Assembly: GCA_937911845.1 (NCBI GenBank)
Contig: CALDQF010000179.1
Coordinates: 1-15,907, forward strand
Origin: an uncultured Phycisphaera sp.
Lineage (GTDB): Bacteria; Planctomycetota; Phycisphaerae; Phycisphaerales; SM1A02
Direction of reading: 5' to 3'
Length of the DNA: 15,907 nucleotides
The translations under genes were made by a program, and so were the position numbers. Under the pieces are notes generated by a model. It saw only the letters and a list, made by a program, of their open reading frames with translations, had not been told where the DNA came from and made no database searches. Shown here piece after piece: positions 1 to 6,298 of the stretch (the stretch's first letter is position 1; the number at the start of each line of letters is the position of its first letter).

Positions 1-26
1 TGGCTCGCCCTGACAGGAGGAATGCC

Positions 27-1502
27 ATGAGCGCTGACCACTTCGATCTCATCGTCATTGGCGGAGGACCCGCCGGCTACGTCGGTGCCATCCGCGCCGC
101 CCAACTCGGTATGAAGGTCGCCTGCGTTGAACGGGGGAAACTCGGTGGCGTCTGCCTGAACTGGGGCTGCATCCCCACCAAAGCATTGCTGCACAACGCC
201 GAGCTGTACCAGCATGCAATCACGCATGGTGCGGAATGGGGACTGAAGACCGAAGGGGTCGAGGTCGAATGGGACAAAGTCATCGGACGGAGTCGAAAGA
301 TCACCGGAACCCTGAACGGCGGCATTGCGTTCCTCTTCAAGAAAAACAACATTGAACACATCGACGGCCACGCGACCATCACCAGTGGCAAATCTCCCGT
401 CGCGCCGTGCAAAGTTGAAGTGCGTGAAGCGGGCGAGGAGTACTACACCGGTGAAGGATCTGGTGCTGCCAACCGAACTTTGACTGCGGACAAAGTGCTG
501 GTGTGCACCGGGGCCCGACCACGTCACTTACCCAATCTTGCCCACGATGGAAAAGTGGTGATCTCGTCTTTCGAAGCGATGACCCTCCCGGAGAAACCCA
601 AGAAGATGGTGGTCATTGGTTCCGGAGCCATTGGCATGGAGTTCGCGTACTTCTACAACGCTTTTGGGACCGAAGTCCATGTGGTCGAAATGCAAGACCA
701 CATCATGCCCATCGAAGACCAAGACATCTCCGCCGCGGCGCAGAAAGCCTTTAAAAAGCAGGGCATCCACTTCCACACCGGGTCTACCGTGGCCGATGCT
801 CAGATTTCAGGCAGTGGAGCCAAATGCACCATTCGGAAGGCCGGTGAAGCATCGGGGGGGACTGATGTGGACGCAGATGTGGTCCTGGTCGCCATTGGTG
901 TTGAAGCTCGAGTTGACGGTGTGTTTGCCGAGAACCTTCGCCCTGAAATGGTGAAGGGCTACATCAAAACCGATTACCAAGATGTTCCCGAACCCACGTA
1001 CGCCACCAGCATCCCAGGTGTCTACGCCGCGGGCGACTGCATCGGTCCCCCTTGGCTGGCCCACGTCGCCAGCGAAGAAGCCGCGGCCGCGGTTGAGCGT
1101 ATGGCAGGACACCACACCTTGGGTGTGGATTATGAATCCATCCCCGGCGCAACCTATTGCAACCCTCAGGTGGCAAGTGTGGGGATGTCAGAGCAATCGG
1201 TCAAAGACGCTGGTATTGAATACAAGGTTGGCAAGTACCCATTGAAGGGACACGGCAAAGCCATCGCCGTTGGGGCCACTGAAGGCTTGGTGAAGCTGAT
1301 TGTCAGCAAGAAGCACGGTGAAATTTTGGGTTGTCACATCTGTGGTGAAGACGCCAGTGAGTTGATCGCCGAAGTCTGCGTGGCCAAGCGTCTCGAAGCC
1401 ACCGTCGAAGACATTATCTCAACGGTCCACGCCCACCCAACCATGCATGAAGCCGTTCACGAAGCCGCTTTGGCCGCGGACGACCGCCTGATTCACGGCT
1501 AA
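27..1502 (+). CDS. lpdA: Dihydrolipoyl dehydrogenase (E3 of 2-oxoacid dehydrogenase complexes)
   Basis: This 491-residue flavoprotein should reoxidise the dihydrolipoyl groups of pyruvate/2-oxoglutarate dehydrogenase or the glycine cleavage system, passing electrons through FAD to NAD+ in the cytoplasm. Seen in the sequence: the FAD-binding GGGPAG at residues 12-17; the redox disulfide GGVCLNWGCIPTK with Cys43 and Cys48; the NAD-binding VVIGSGAIGMEFA near 195-207; the second FAD motif YAAGDC near 333-338; and the C-terminal HAHPTMHE with the catalytic pair His470 and Glu475. Length and domain order are normal for the family. A loop at about 121-157, before VLVCTGARPR, looks longer than usual. 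AGGAGG at 15-20 lies 6 nt before the ATG and fixes the start. An upstream gene may end at 11-13 or 28-30, but only its last codons would be in the window, so partner E1/E2 genes cannot be confirmed. Confidence 0.97.
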   Translation: MSADHFDLIVIGGGPAGYVGAIRAAQLGMKVACVERGKLGGVCLNWGCIPTKALLHNAELYQHAITHGAEWGLKTEGVEVEWDKVIGRSRKITGTLNGGIAFLFKKNNIEHIDGHATITSGKSPVAPCKVEVREAGEEYYTGEGSGAANRTLTADKVLVCTGARPRHLPNLAHDGKVVISSFEAMTLPEKPKKMVVIGSGAIGMEFAYFYNAFGTEVHVVEMQDHIMPIEDQDISAAAQKAFKKQGIHFHTGSTVADAQISGSGAKCTIRKAGEASGGTDVDADVVLVAIGVEARVDGVFAENLRPEMVKGYIKTDYQDVPEPTYATSIPGVYAAGDCIGPPWLAHVASEEAAAAVERMAGHHTLGVDYESIPGATYCNPQVASVGMSEQSVKDAGIEYKVGKYPLKGHGKAIAVGATEGLVKLIVSKKHGEILGCHICGEDASELIAEVCVAKRLEATVEDIISTVHAHPTMHEAVHEAALAADDRLIHG

Positions 1503-1503
1503 T

Positions 1504-1818
1504 TCAACCTGGCGTGCCGCTCTTCCGGAAGCGGCTGGCCGATGGTGATTTTGGATCCGCCGCCACCGACCGGCGGTGGTACTCCATGGCTTGCTGCACT
1601 TGACCGAGAGCCTCGAGGCAGAGTGCCACGTGATGGAGCACGGCGGCATCCTCACCAAGCTCTTGGAGCGCCGTTCGCGCGGCGGCCAAACCTTGGTCGG
1701 CCCGCCCGATACTGCGCAAACCCACAAGCCACTGCTGAACCAGAATCCGATTCTTCGGGAATCGGGCCCGTGCGGCCTCGTAGGCCGTCTCAGCTTCTGG
1801 GATTTGACCAGCTTTCAA
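1504..1818 (-). CDS. Small TPR-repeat protein, 5' end disrupted or misplaced
   Basis: The frame encodes three consecutive tetratricopeptide repeats of exactly 34 residues, which normally mediate protein-protein contacts. The repeats contain LLKAGQIPEAETAYEAA, GRADQGLAAARTALQ and LGQVQQAMEYHRRSVAADP. The TTG at 1816-1818, the first usual start codon in the frame, cuts off the first eight residues of repeat 1. Real coding sequence therefore extends upstream. The same frame stays open to 1923 (DFDKDRIFGRYRAFDYP precedes the repeats), is closed by TAG at 1924-1926, and has an ATG four codons further out at 1936-1938. This fits a 5'-truncated gene, a nonsense mutation or a sequencing error; a rare CTG start at 1879-1881 is also possible. 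The stop lies 1 nt from the end of lpdA (convergent). GCCGCT/AGCGGC at 1516-1535 could form a hairpin between the gene ends, but no T-run follows. Confidence 0.6.
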   Translation of the reverse strand: MKAGQIPEAETAYEAARARFPKNRILVQQWLVGLRSIGRADQGLAAARTALQELGEDAAVLHHVALCLEALGQVQQAMEYHRRSVAADPKSPSASRFRKSGTPG

Positions 1819-1960
1819 CAGTGCAATGGGATAATCGAATGCCCGATAACGGCCAAAAATCCGGTCCTTGTCAAAATCCAGGTGATTAGAGGATCCATCA
1901 GACGTCTCAAACGAACGATAGAACTATCCAAGGCCCATCGCCTGGCGTAGAGTGAACTGA

Positions 1961-2125
1961 ATGTTTAAGAACAATTCTTTACTGTCAAAATACTGCTGGT
2001 TCGCAGCATTCTTATCTATTGTGATCTCAGTGGCTCTTTACTTTGTCCATGATCAACTTTCAGGGATCTTTGTTGGGTTATGGGCTGCGCCTCTCATGAT
2101 CCTGGCAAGAAACTCAGATACTTAA
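1961..2125 (+). CDS. Mini membrane protein, 54 aa, two predicted TM helices
   Basis: This short frame runs from ATG at 1961 to TAA at 2123-2125. The product has a basic N-terminus, a hydrophobic helix at about 11-29 (CWFAAFLSIVISVALYFV), a short polar turn HDQLSG, and a second hydrophobic stretch at about 35-49 (GIFVGLWAAPLMILA). It ends in a charged RNSDT tail. The pattern of two helices joined by a short loop is that of a genuine small inner-membrane protein, and the 'FVGLWA' segment is reminiscent of small hypothetical proteins in many bacteria. No function is known to me. There is no SD; TAGAGT at 1948-1953, 7 nt before the ATG, could be a -10 box for a leaderless message. The next mini-ORF begins two bases after this stop codon. 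Composition is AT-richer than the flanking genes. Confidence 0.6.
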   Translation: MFKNNSLLSKYCWFAAFLSIVISVALYFVHDQLSGIFVGLWAAPLMILARNSDT

Positions 2126-2126
2126 A

Positions 2127-2234
2127 ATGGATGTCATAGTTGTCTGCTTGGTATTCCTATATATGTTTGGCTTCATTCTCTGTGTTTGTCTTGGTGCAGG
2201 ATCTCGAAAAAGTTCCTGGAGAGACAGTGAATAG
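2127..2234 (+). CDS. Mini membrane protein, 35 aa, single TM helix
   Basis: The frame starts at ATG 2127-2129, one nucleotide after the stop codon of the preceding 54-residue ORF, and ends with TAG at 2232-2234. The peptide is a hydrophobic segment of about 20 residues (MDVIVVCLVFLYMFGFILCV) followed by CLGAGSRKSSWRDSE, a polar tail with three basic residues. That is the form of a single-pass membrane micropeptide. The near-contact with the upstream ORF suggests translational coupling. There is no recognisable SD and no known homologue comes to mind. At this length an open frame can occur by chance; the support is the helix-plus-charged-tail pattern and the placement. Confidence 0.4.
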   Translation: MDVIVVCLVFLYMFGFILCVCLGAGSRKSSWRDSE

Positions 2235-2249
2235 CAATCATAGTTATTA

Positions 2250-2271
2250 GGCTAAAAATCTGGTTTTAGCC
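2250..2271. promoter_or_regulatory. Perfect inverted repeat, hairpin or operator
   Basis: GGCTAAAA at 2250-2257 and TTTTAGCC at 2264-2271 form a perfect 8-bp stem around the loop ATCTGG. It lies 15 nt after the stop of the 35-residue ORF and about 60 nt before the sugar dehydrogenase start. It could end transcription of the mini-ORFs or bind a regulator of the next gene. No T-run follows on either strand, so a standard intrinsic terminator is not supported. A second palindrome, CAGAATTTTCTG, sits at 2291-2302. Confidence 0.35.
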
Positions 2272-2332
2272 GTGACAGAACAACTCTGGACAGAATTTTC
2301 TGGAAATTACAAACGTTTAGGAGTCTCTATCC

Positions 2333-3991
2333 ATGCTTCGCTCCCTGCTCATTTTGGCCACCTGCTCTGGCCTTGCTACCGCCCAAGAATATGAATCTGT
2401 TCGCGTCACCAACGGCTTGTACTACCCCGTTGGCGCTGAAGCGGCCCCAGGAACCATCAATCGGCTGTATGTCCACGAGCAGCGTGGCATCATCAAGATT
2501 GTGGACACGCTCAATGGAAGCGTTTCTGGAACATTCATGAACATCGACTCCAAAGTTGGTTCGTTCACCGGTGAAGGTGGGTTGCTTGGTCTGGCCTTTC
2601 ACCCGGATTTTGCCACCAACCGCATGTTCTTTGTGAACTACACCAACAACTCTGGCAATACAGTCATCGCCCGCTACACCGCCAACAACGATGACTCCGC
2701 CAGCACGGAAAGCGAAGAAATCTTGATGACGGTCAGCCAGCCATATTCCAACCACAACGCTGGCTGGCTGGAATTCTCGCCTGTTGATGGATACCTCTAC
2801 CTCTCCATGGGAGATGGTGGTTCGGGTGGTGATCCCGGCAACCGAGCCCAAAACATCAACACCAAGCTCGGCAAGATCCTTCGGATCAATGTCGACAATC
2901 CAACCGGGTACACCGTCCCTTCGGACAATCCGTTTGTGAACGCCAGTGGTGACGACACCATTTGGAGCTACGGCGTTCGAAATGCCTGGAAATGCTGTTT
3001 TGACAGCCTCAACGGTGCCATGGTCATGGCTGACGTCGGCCAAAACGCTTGGGAAGAAGTAAATTACGAGCCCGCTGGCGAAGGCGGCCGAAACTATGGT
3101 TGGCGTTGCTACGAAGGCAACAACAGCTACAACACCTCAGGCTGTCCTTCGCAAAATTCACTCAGCTTCCCCGTCCACACCTACTCCCATTCGTCTGGAA
3201 TCTCCATCACCGGCGGCCGGGTCTATCGAGGTCCTGTGGCATCCCTGTATGGACGGTACTTCTTTGCCGACTACGCATCAAACCAAATCTGGAGCATCAA
3301 CCCCGAAGGCGGTTCGTTGATCAATCACACCTCAGCTTTCTCACCCGACGTCGGCAGCATTGGTCTCATATCAGGCTTTGTCGAGGACAATGAAGGCAAC
3401 ATGTACATTTTGGATCGCGGAACCAATTCCAATAATGGTGAAATTTTCGCCATCCGAACCACGGTTCCACCGACACCTCAAGCTTGCTGCTTCAGCAATG
3501 GTTCATGCACCCAAGTGCTGCCTGGCGACTGTGCGGCCGCTGGAGGCGATGGTGGGTTTGGCGAAGTTTGTGAGCCTCAACCTTGCCCCCCGCCAACCAC
3601 TGGTGCATGTTGCATCAGTTCGAGTTGTGCCGTGCTGACTCCCGATGCTTGCAGCATCTCCAATGGCAGCTTCGCCGGATTGGGAACCGAATGTGATTCG
3701 GCTTGTGCCCCAAGAGCGTGCTGCTTGGGTGGAAGCAACTGTGTGGATCTGACCCCCCCGACCTGCGCTTCGCTTGGTGGGGAATTGGCTGGTGACGAAT
3801 GCACCTCCAACACGTGTGCCCCGGCCTGCCCGGCCGATCTCGATGGCAACGGTTCGGTTGACTTCGCCGATCTCGTCAACATGCTTTCAGGTTGGGATCA
3901 GCCTGGGGCCGCTGACTTGGACGAAAGCGGTTTGGTTGACTTCAATGATGTCATCATCCTGCTTGGCGTCTGGGGCCAGTGCGACGGCTAA
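2333..3991 (+). CDS. Secreted PQQ-dependent sugar dehydrogenase (GSDH-like) with Cys-rich repeats and dockerin-like tail
   Basis: The 552-residue protein probably oxidises a sugar or aldose outside the cytoplasm using PQQ. Residues 1-16 form a signal peptide (hydrophobic core, ATA just before the likely cut). Residues 20-377 hold the six-bladed propeller typical of the glucose/sorbosone dehydrogenase family: EGGLLGLAFHPDF (81-93), MGDGGSGGDPGNRAQN (159-174), KILRI, SYGVRNAW, and ADVGQNAWEEVNY (233-245). Three Cys-rich repeats follow at about 384-418, 425-458 and 462-495, each opening with ACC. The C-terminus (499-550) has two Ca2+-loop-like segments, ADLDGNGSVDFADL and ADLDESGLVDFNDV, as in dockerin/EF-hand tails. 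AGGAG at 2319-2323 lies 9 nt before the ATG. A strong terminator follows, so it is probably transcribed alone or after the mini-ORFs. Family membership is clear; substrate and cofactor use are inferred. Confidence 0.9.
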   Translation: MLRSLLILATCSGLATAQEYESVRVTNGLYYPVGAEAAPGTINRLYVHEQRGIIKIVDTLNGSVSGTFMNIDSKVGSFTGEGGLLGLAFHPDFATNRMFFVNYTNNSGNTVIARYTANNDDSASTESEEILMTVSQPYSNHNAGWLEFSPVDGYLYLSMGDGGSGGDPGNRAQNINTKLGKILRINVDNPTGYTVPSDNPFVNASGDDTIWSYGVRNAWKCCFDSLNGAMVMADVGQNAWEEVNYEPAGEGGRNYGWRCYEGNNSYNTSGCPSQNSLSFPVHTYSHSSGISITGGRVYRGPVASLYGRYFFADYASNQIWSINPEGGSLINHTSAFSPDVGSIGLISGFVEDNEGNMYILDRGTNSNNGEIFAIRTTVPPTPQACCFSNGSCTQVLPGDCAAAGGDGGFGEVCEPQPCPPPTTGACCISSSCAVLTPDACSISNGSFAGLGTECDSACAPRACCLGGSNCVDLTPPTCASLGGELAGDECTSNTCAPACPADLDGNGSVDFADLVNMLSGWDQPGAADLDESGLVDFNDVIILLGVWGQCDG

Positions 3992-4037
3992 AGCCGCCAA
4001 GTGACCAATGGCCTGAGGGCCAAAATTGTCATTCACC

Positions 4038-4068
4038 AAAGCCCCTCGCCTCTGGCGAGGGGCTTTTT
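4038..4068 (+). terminator. Rho-independent terminator of the sugar dehydrogenase gene
   Basis: GCCCCTCGCC at 4041-4050 pairs perfectly with GGCGAGGGGC at 4054-4063 around a TCT loop. The AAA before the stem can pair with the TTTTT that follows. It sits about 50 nt after the stop codon. Confidence 0.92.
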
Positions 4069-4094
4069 CTTGGGTTCAAGTCAAACTCAAAGGC

Positions 4095-4122
4095 TTGGCG
4101 AGGCCCTCATCGCTGGTATACT
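4095..4122 (+). promoter_or_regulatory. Promoter of tRNA-Ile, sigma70-like
   Basis: TTGGCG at 4095-4100, a 16-nt spacer and TATACT at 4117-4122 match the -35/-10 consensus well. Transcription would begin near 4129, about 25 nt before the mature tRNA. The leader contains a small hairpin, TTCCCG/CGGGAA at 4129-4146. Confidence 0.6.
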
Positions 4123-4152
4123 TTTCCGTTCCCGTGCCTGCGGGAAGCCCTC

Positions 4153-4226
<74 letters not shown>

Positions 4227-4230
4227 CTTT

Positions 4231-4267
4231 GCACCGATGACCTTCGAGGTCGTCGGTGCTTTTTTTG
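4231..4267 (+). terminator. Rho-independent terminator after tRNA-Ile
   Basis: GCACCGATGACCT at 4231-4243 pairs with AGGTCGTCGGTGC at 4247-4259 (13 bp including one T-G wobble) around a TCG loop. A run of seven T follows. It ends the tRNA transcript. Confidence 0.93.
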
Positions 4268-4319
4268 GTCGGATAGGAAAAATCAAATCTTGAGAGACCG
4301 GCAGCGGAATGCTCCAGAC

Positions 4320-5213
4320 TCAGATCTCGAATTCCTGACCATTTCCGCTTTTGAGCAGACCCTGTGCCATTTCCAAACGTTCCAAGAACTTGGACATGGT
4401 GATTCTCTTGGCTGGGTCGGGGTCAACCGCTTCTTGAATGGTCTTGGCGACAATGTTTGGGACGTCGCGATTGACTTCGTTCGCCGGGATTGGCGGCTTC
4501 AGGAACCGCTCTTCGACCGCCCCCGTGGTCAGACCATTGTTCTGCCCACGAGGTGGCAGTGCTGTCGGAATAACCCGGCCACACAACACCCAGTACATCG
4601 TAGCGCCCAAGTTGTAGACATCCGTTGCGGGTGTGATCTCACGCCGATGGGCTTGTTCCGGAGCCATGTATCCAGGAGTGCCCTGAATACGTTTCTTGAC
4701 GGTTCCAGATTCACAGGCTTGGCCAAGGTCAATGATCTTGACATCTCCATTGCTGGTCACCAAAACATTGATGGGCTTCATGTCACAGTGCACAAAGCCT
4801 AGCTGTTCAATGTGTTGCAAACCTTGAGCCAGATGGATGAAAATCCGAATGGTCTCTTGAACATTAGGTTTGATGACGTCAAGGGTTCGGCCATCCACAA
4901 ACTCCATCAACATGACCGCGCCAAGTGATTTCAACCAACGCCTTTGCCGCTTAAAATGAAACACTTTTCGCAGCACTGGGTGATCCAAAGCATTGGCAAT
5001 TCGGGTCTCAGATTCCATCTGCTCAACCCAACGATCATCCTTCTTGGGATCGTTGATGATCACATGTTTGAGTGCCAAGAGTTGGCGGGTCTTGGGATCT
5101 TTTGCCGCGTAAATTTTGCTGAACGCACCTTCTCCGATCATTGACAAGATCGGGTAACCATCAATCTCTTTCGGAAGTTGCGTCATGGTGGCCGGCATAG
5201 GCAAAGTGGACAT
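4320..5213 (-). CDS. Soluble Ser/Thr protein kinase (Hanks type)
   Basis: A 297-residue protein consisting almost entirely of a eukaryotic-like kinase domain, which would phosphorylate Ser/Thr on partner proteins. Seen: glycine loop IGEGAFSKIY (27-35), ATP-anchoring Lys49 in ALKHV, a helix-C Glu near 67-69, catalytic loop VHCDMKPINVLV (141-152) with Asp144 and Asn149, metal-binding IDLG (161-164) in place of DFG, activation segment GTPGYMAPEQ (178-187), and Asp198 in DVYNLG. Catalytic residues are present, so activity is expected. HCD for HRD means no Arg is there to read activation-loop phosphorylation. No membrane segment or sensor domain is present, unlike most PASTA-type bacterial kinases. 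The start is uncertain: ATGs at residues 1, 6 and 10 all lack an SD. It lies 99 nt downstream of the amidase-like gene on the same strand. Its target is unknown. Confidence 0.9.
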   Translation of the reverse strand: MSTLPMPATMTQLPKEIDGYPILSMIGEGAFSKIYAAKDPKTRQLLALKHVIINDPKKDDRWVEQMESETRIANALDHPVLRKVFHFKRQRRWLKSLGAVMLMEFVDGRTLDVIKPNVQETIRIFIHLAQGLQHIEQLGFVHCDMKPINVLVTSNGDVKIIDLGQACESGTVKKRIQGTPGYMAPEQAHRREITPATDVYNLGATMYWVLCGRVIPTALPPRGQNNGLTTGAVEERFLKPPIPANEVNRDVPNIVAKTIQEAVDPDPAKRITMSKFLERLEMAQGLLKSGNGQEFEI

Positions 5214-5312
5214 GAGAGTTCAATCGAAGGATCCGATCAAAATCCGAACGGGAAAAGTACCTGTTTTTTGAATTTCGTACCGGTATGTGGCCCAAATTCT
5301 GTGGACACCAAA

Positions 5313-5930
5313 CTACTGGCTAATTTTTCGGAACAATTCAGCCCGATCCAACAGCGAGTTCTCGGTGATCTCGCAGTCCACGTTGGCCCCCTGGATAGCG
5401 AATTCTTTGCACAAGAATCGGCAAAAATCAACCAAATGATCGGTTTGGGCTTTCGCAGGCAGCCGGTGGTCCGAGCCAACCAGCCCAATCACTATGGTTC
5501 CGGTCTGCTCTGGTGGTGTGCGTCCCTGGGCCACTCGCTGGGCATCCCAAATCTTAGAAATGAGGACATCTCCTAAGTCCACACCATTGCCATTGCCCAC
5601 CAAAAAGTGCCAGCGGTCTGGAGTCAGCTGAGCAAGTGTGGAGAGATCTCCGTTCTCACTTCCGGTCTGCTGGATCAAAATGCGATTCCAGGCCTTCAGA
5701 GCACCTTGGCGAGGTTCGAGTTCACGTCGAACCTCGGATGCCCCAGAACTTTCCAGCTCGTTGGCCTTCCGCATGAACAGTCGGCCGCCTTCGGTGGGCC
5801 GAACCACCAATTCCAGGAGCATGGTCAAGGCAGAAATGGCCATGACAAACGATCCCAAAACAACTTGGCGTCGGACACGATTGGCCCGTTGCTGTCGGCG
5901 ATGCTTGGCTGATGTTTGACGTTTGGTCAT
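5313..5930 (-). CDS. Membrane-anchored protein resembling a degenerate amidase_2/PGRP domain
   Basis: Read from ATG 5928-5930, this is a 205-residue protein. It has a basic N-terminus (KHRRQQRANRVRRQ), one TM helix at about 23-44, then an extracytoplasmic domain. The domain follows the order seen in N-acetylmuramoyl-L-alanine amidases/peptidoglycan recognition proteins: W81-x-x-I-x-I, then RWHFLVGNGNG at 106-116 (family GYHFVIGNG), IWDAQR at 127-132 (family RW..Q), IGLVGS at 148-153 (family IGICLVG), and PAKAQTDHLVDFCRFLC (family PT.AQ..SL..L). Zinc and catalytic positions are altered: the usual HHSAT is QQTGS (87-91), GAH is AQG, and the late GH(R)D is absent. A non-enzymatic peptidoglycan-binding or sensing role is inferred. 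A GTG at 6053 and an ATG at 5972 are longer alternative starts. The fold call needs a profile search. Confidence 0.65.
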   Translation of the reverse strand: MTKRQTSAKHRRQQRANRVRRQVVLGSFVMAISALTMLLELVVRPTEGGRLFMRKANELESSGASEVRRELEPRQGALKAWNRILIQQTGSENGDLSTLAQLTPDRWHFLVGNGNGVDLGDVLISKIWDAQRVAQGRTPPEQTGTIVIGLVGSDHRLPAKAQTDHLVDFCRFLCKEFAIQGANVDCEITENSLLDRAELFRKISQ

Positions 5931-6061
5931 TTGGCTCTGAATTCGATATCGGCGGTCTGCGACCGTTTTCATTGAACAAATTGCCCGAAGATTTGGGTGT
6001 GGGGAAAGATAGCGATTCCGCAACGATCTTGGCAGGCCTGGGTCAGATTTCACGGTTGGAT

Positions 6062-6265
6062 TTACCGTTGAAGTCGTGCGCGAAGATCAGTCTCAGGCTT
6101 CCCAAACAAATCAACCCGTTCGCCCCGGCGAGCTTCGCCTTGAAGCTGCAACCAAGTGTCAAATTGATTGCGGCTGGCGCGATCAGGGAACAACTGTCCA
6201 GTGCTTGCGCATCCCGACAACGTCCAAAGGGCCAACAGAGAGCACAATCGCTGGATCATTGTCAT
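6062..6265 (-). CDS. Small putative lipoprotein
   Basis: A 67-residue frame starting at ATG 6263-6265 encodes a short signal sequence MTMIQRLCSLLALWTLSGC. It carries the lipobox L-S-G-C (Cys19), followed by a short, strongly charged mature part of about 49 residues (DRASRNQFDTWLQLQGEARR and onward). The protein should be exported, lipidated on Cys19 and cleaved by signal peptidase II; lspA lies 2 kb away. Ser at +2 is compatible with outer-membrane sorting in proteobacteria, but that rule is untested here. A second ATG at 6257-6259 gives the same lipobox and sits 8 nt after TAGAAT (minus strand, 6268-6273), so either start is possible. The gene diverges from the NIF3 gene and precedes the amidase-like gene by 131 nt. 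Function unknown. Confidence 0.6.
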   Translation of the reverse strand: MTMIQRLCSLLALWTLSGCASTGQLFPDRASRNQFDTWLQLQGEARRGERVDLFGKPETDLRARLQR

Positions 6266-6267
6266 CA

Positions 6268-6292
6268 ATTCTAGTCGCAAACCGCGTATCCT
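6268..6292. promoter_or_regulatory. Divergent start region, two -10-like boxes
   Basis: In the 33-bp gap between the lipoprotein and NIF3 genes, TATCCT (6287-6292, plus strand) ends 6 nt before the NIF3 ATG. TAGAAT (6268-6273, minus strand) ends 8 nt before the lipoprotein's second ATG. Neither gene has an SD. This fits leaderless transcription from both strands. No convincing -35 boxes are visible. Confidence 0.4.
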
Positions 6293-6298
6293 CGGGCC

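Noticed and set aside
1..30. Tail of an upstream gene
   Set aside because: Frames ending at TGA 11-13 or 28-30 are both possible, but too few codons are visible to support either.
2327..3043. Minus-strand frame of 238 codons opposite the sugar dehydrogenase
   Set aside because: Antisense to a gene with signal peptide, SD and family motifs; no recognisable domain.
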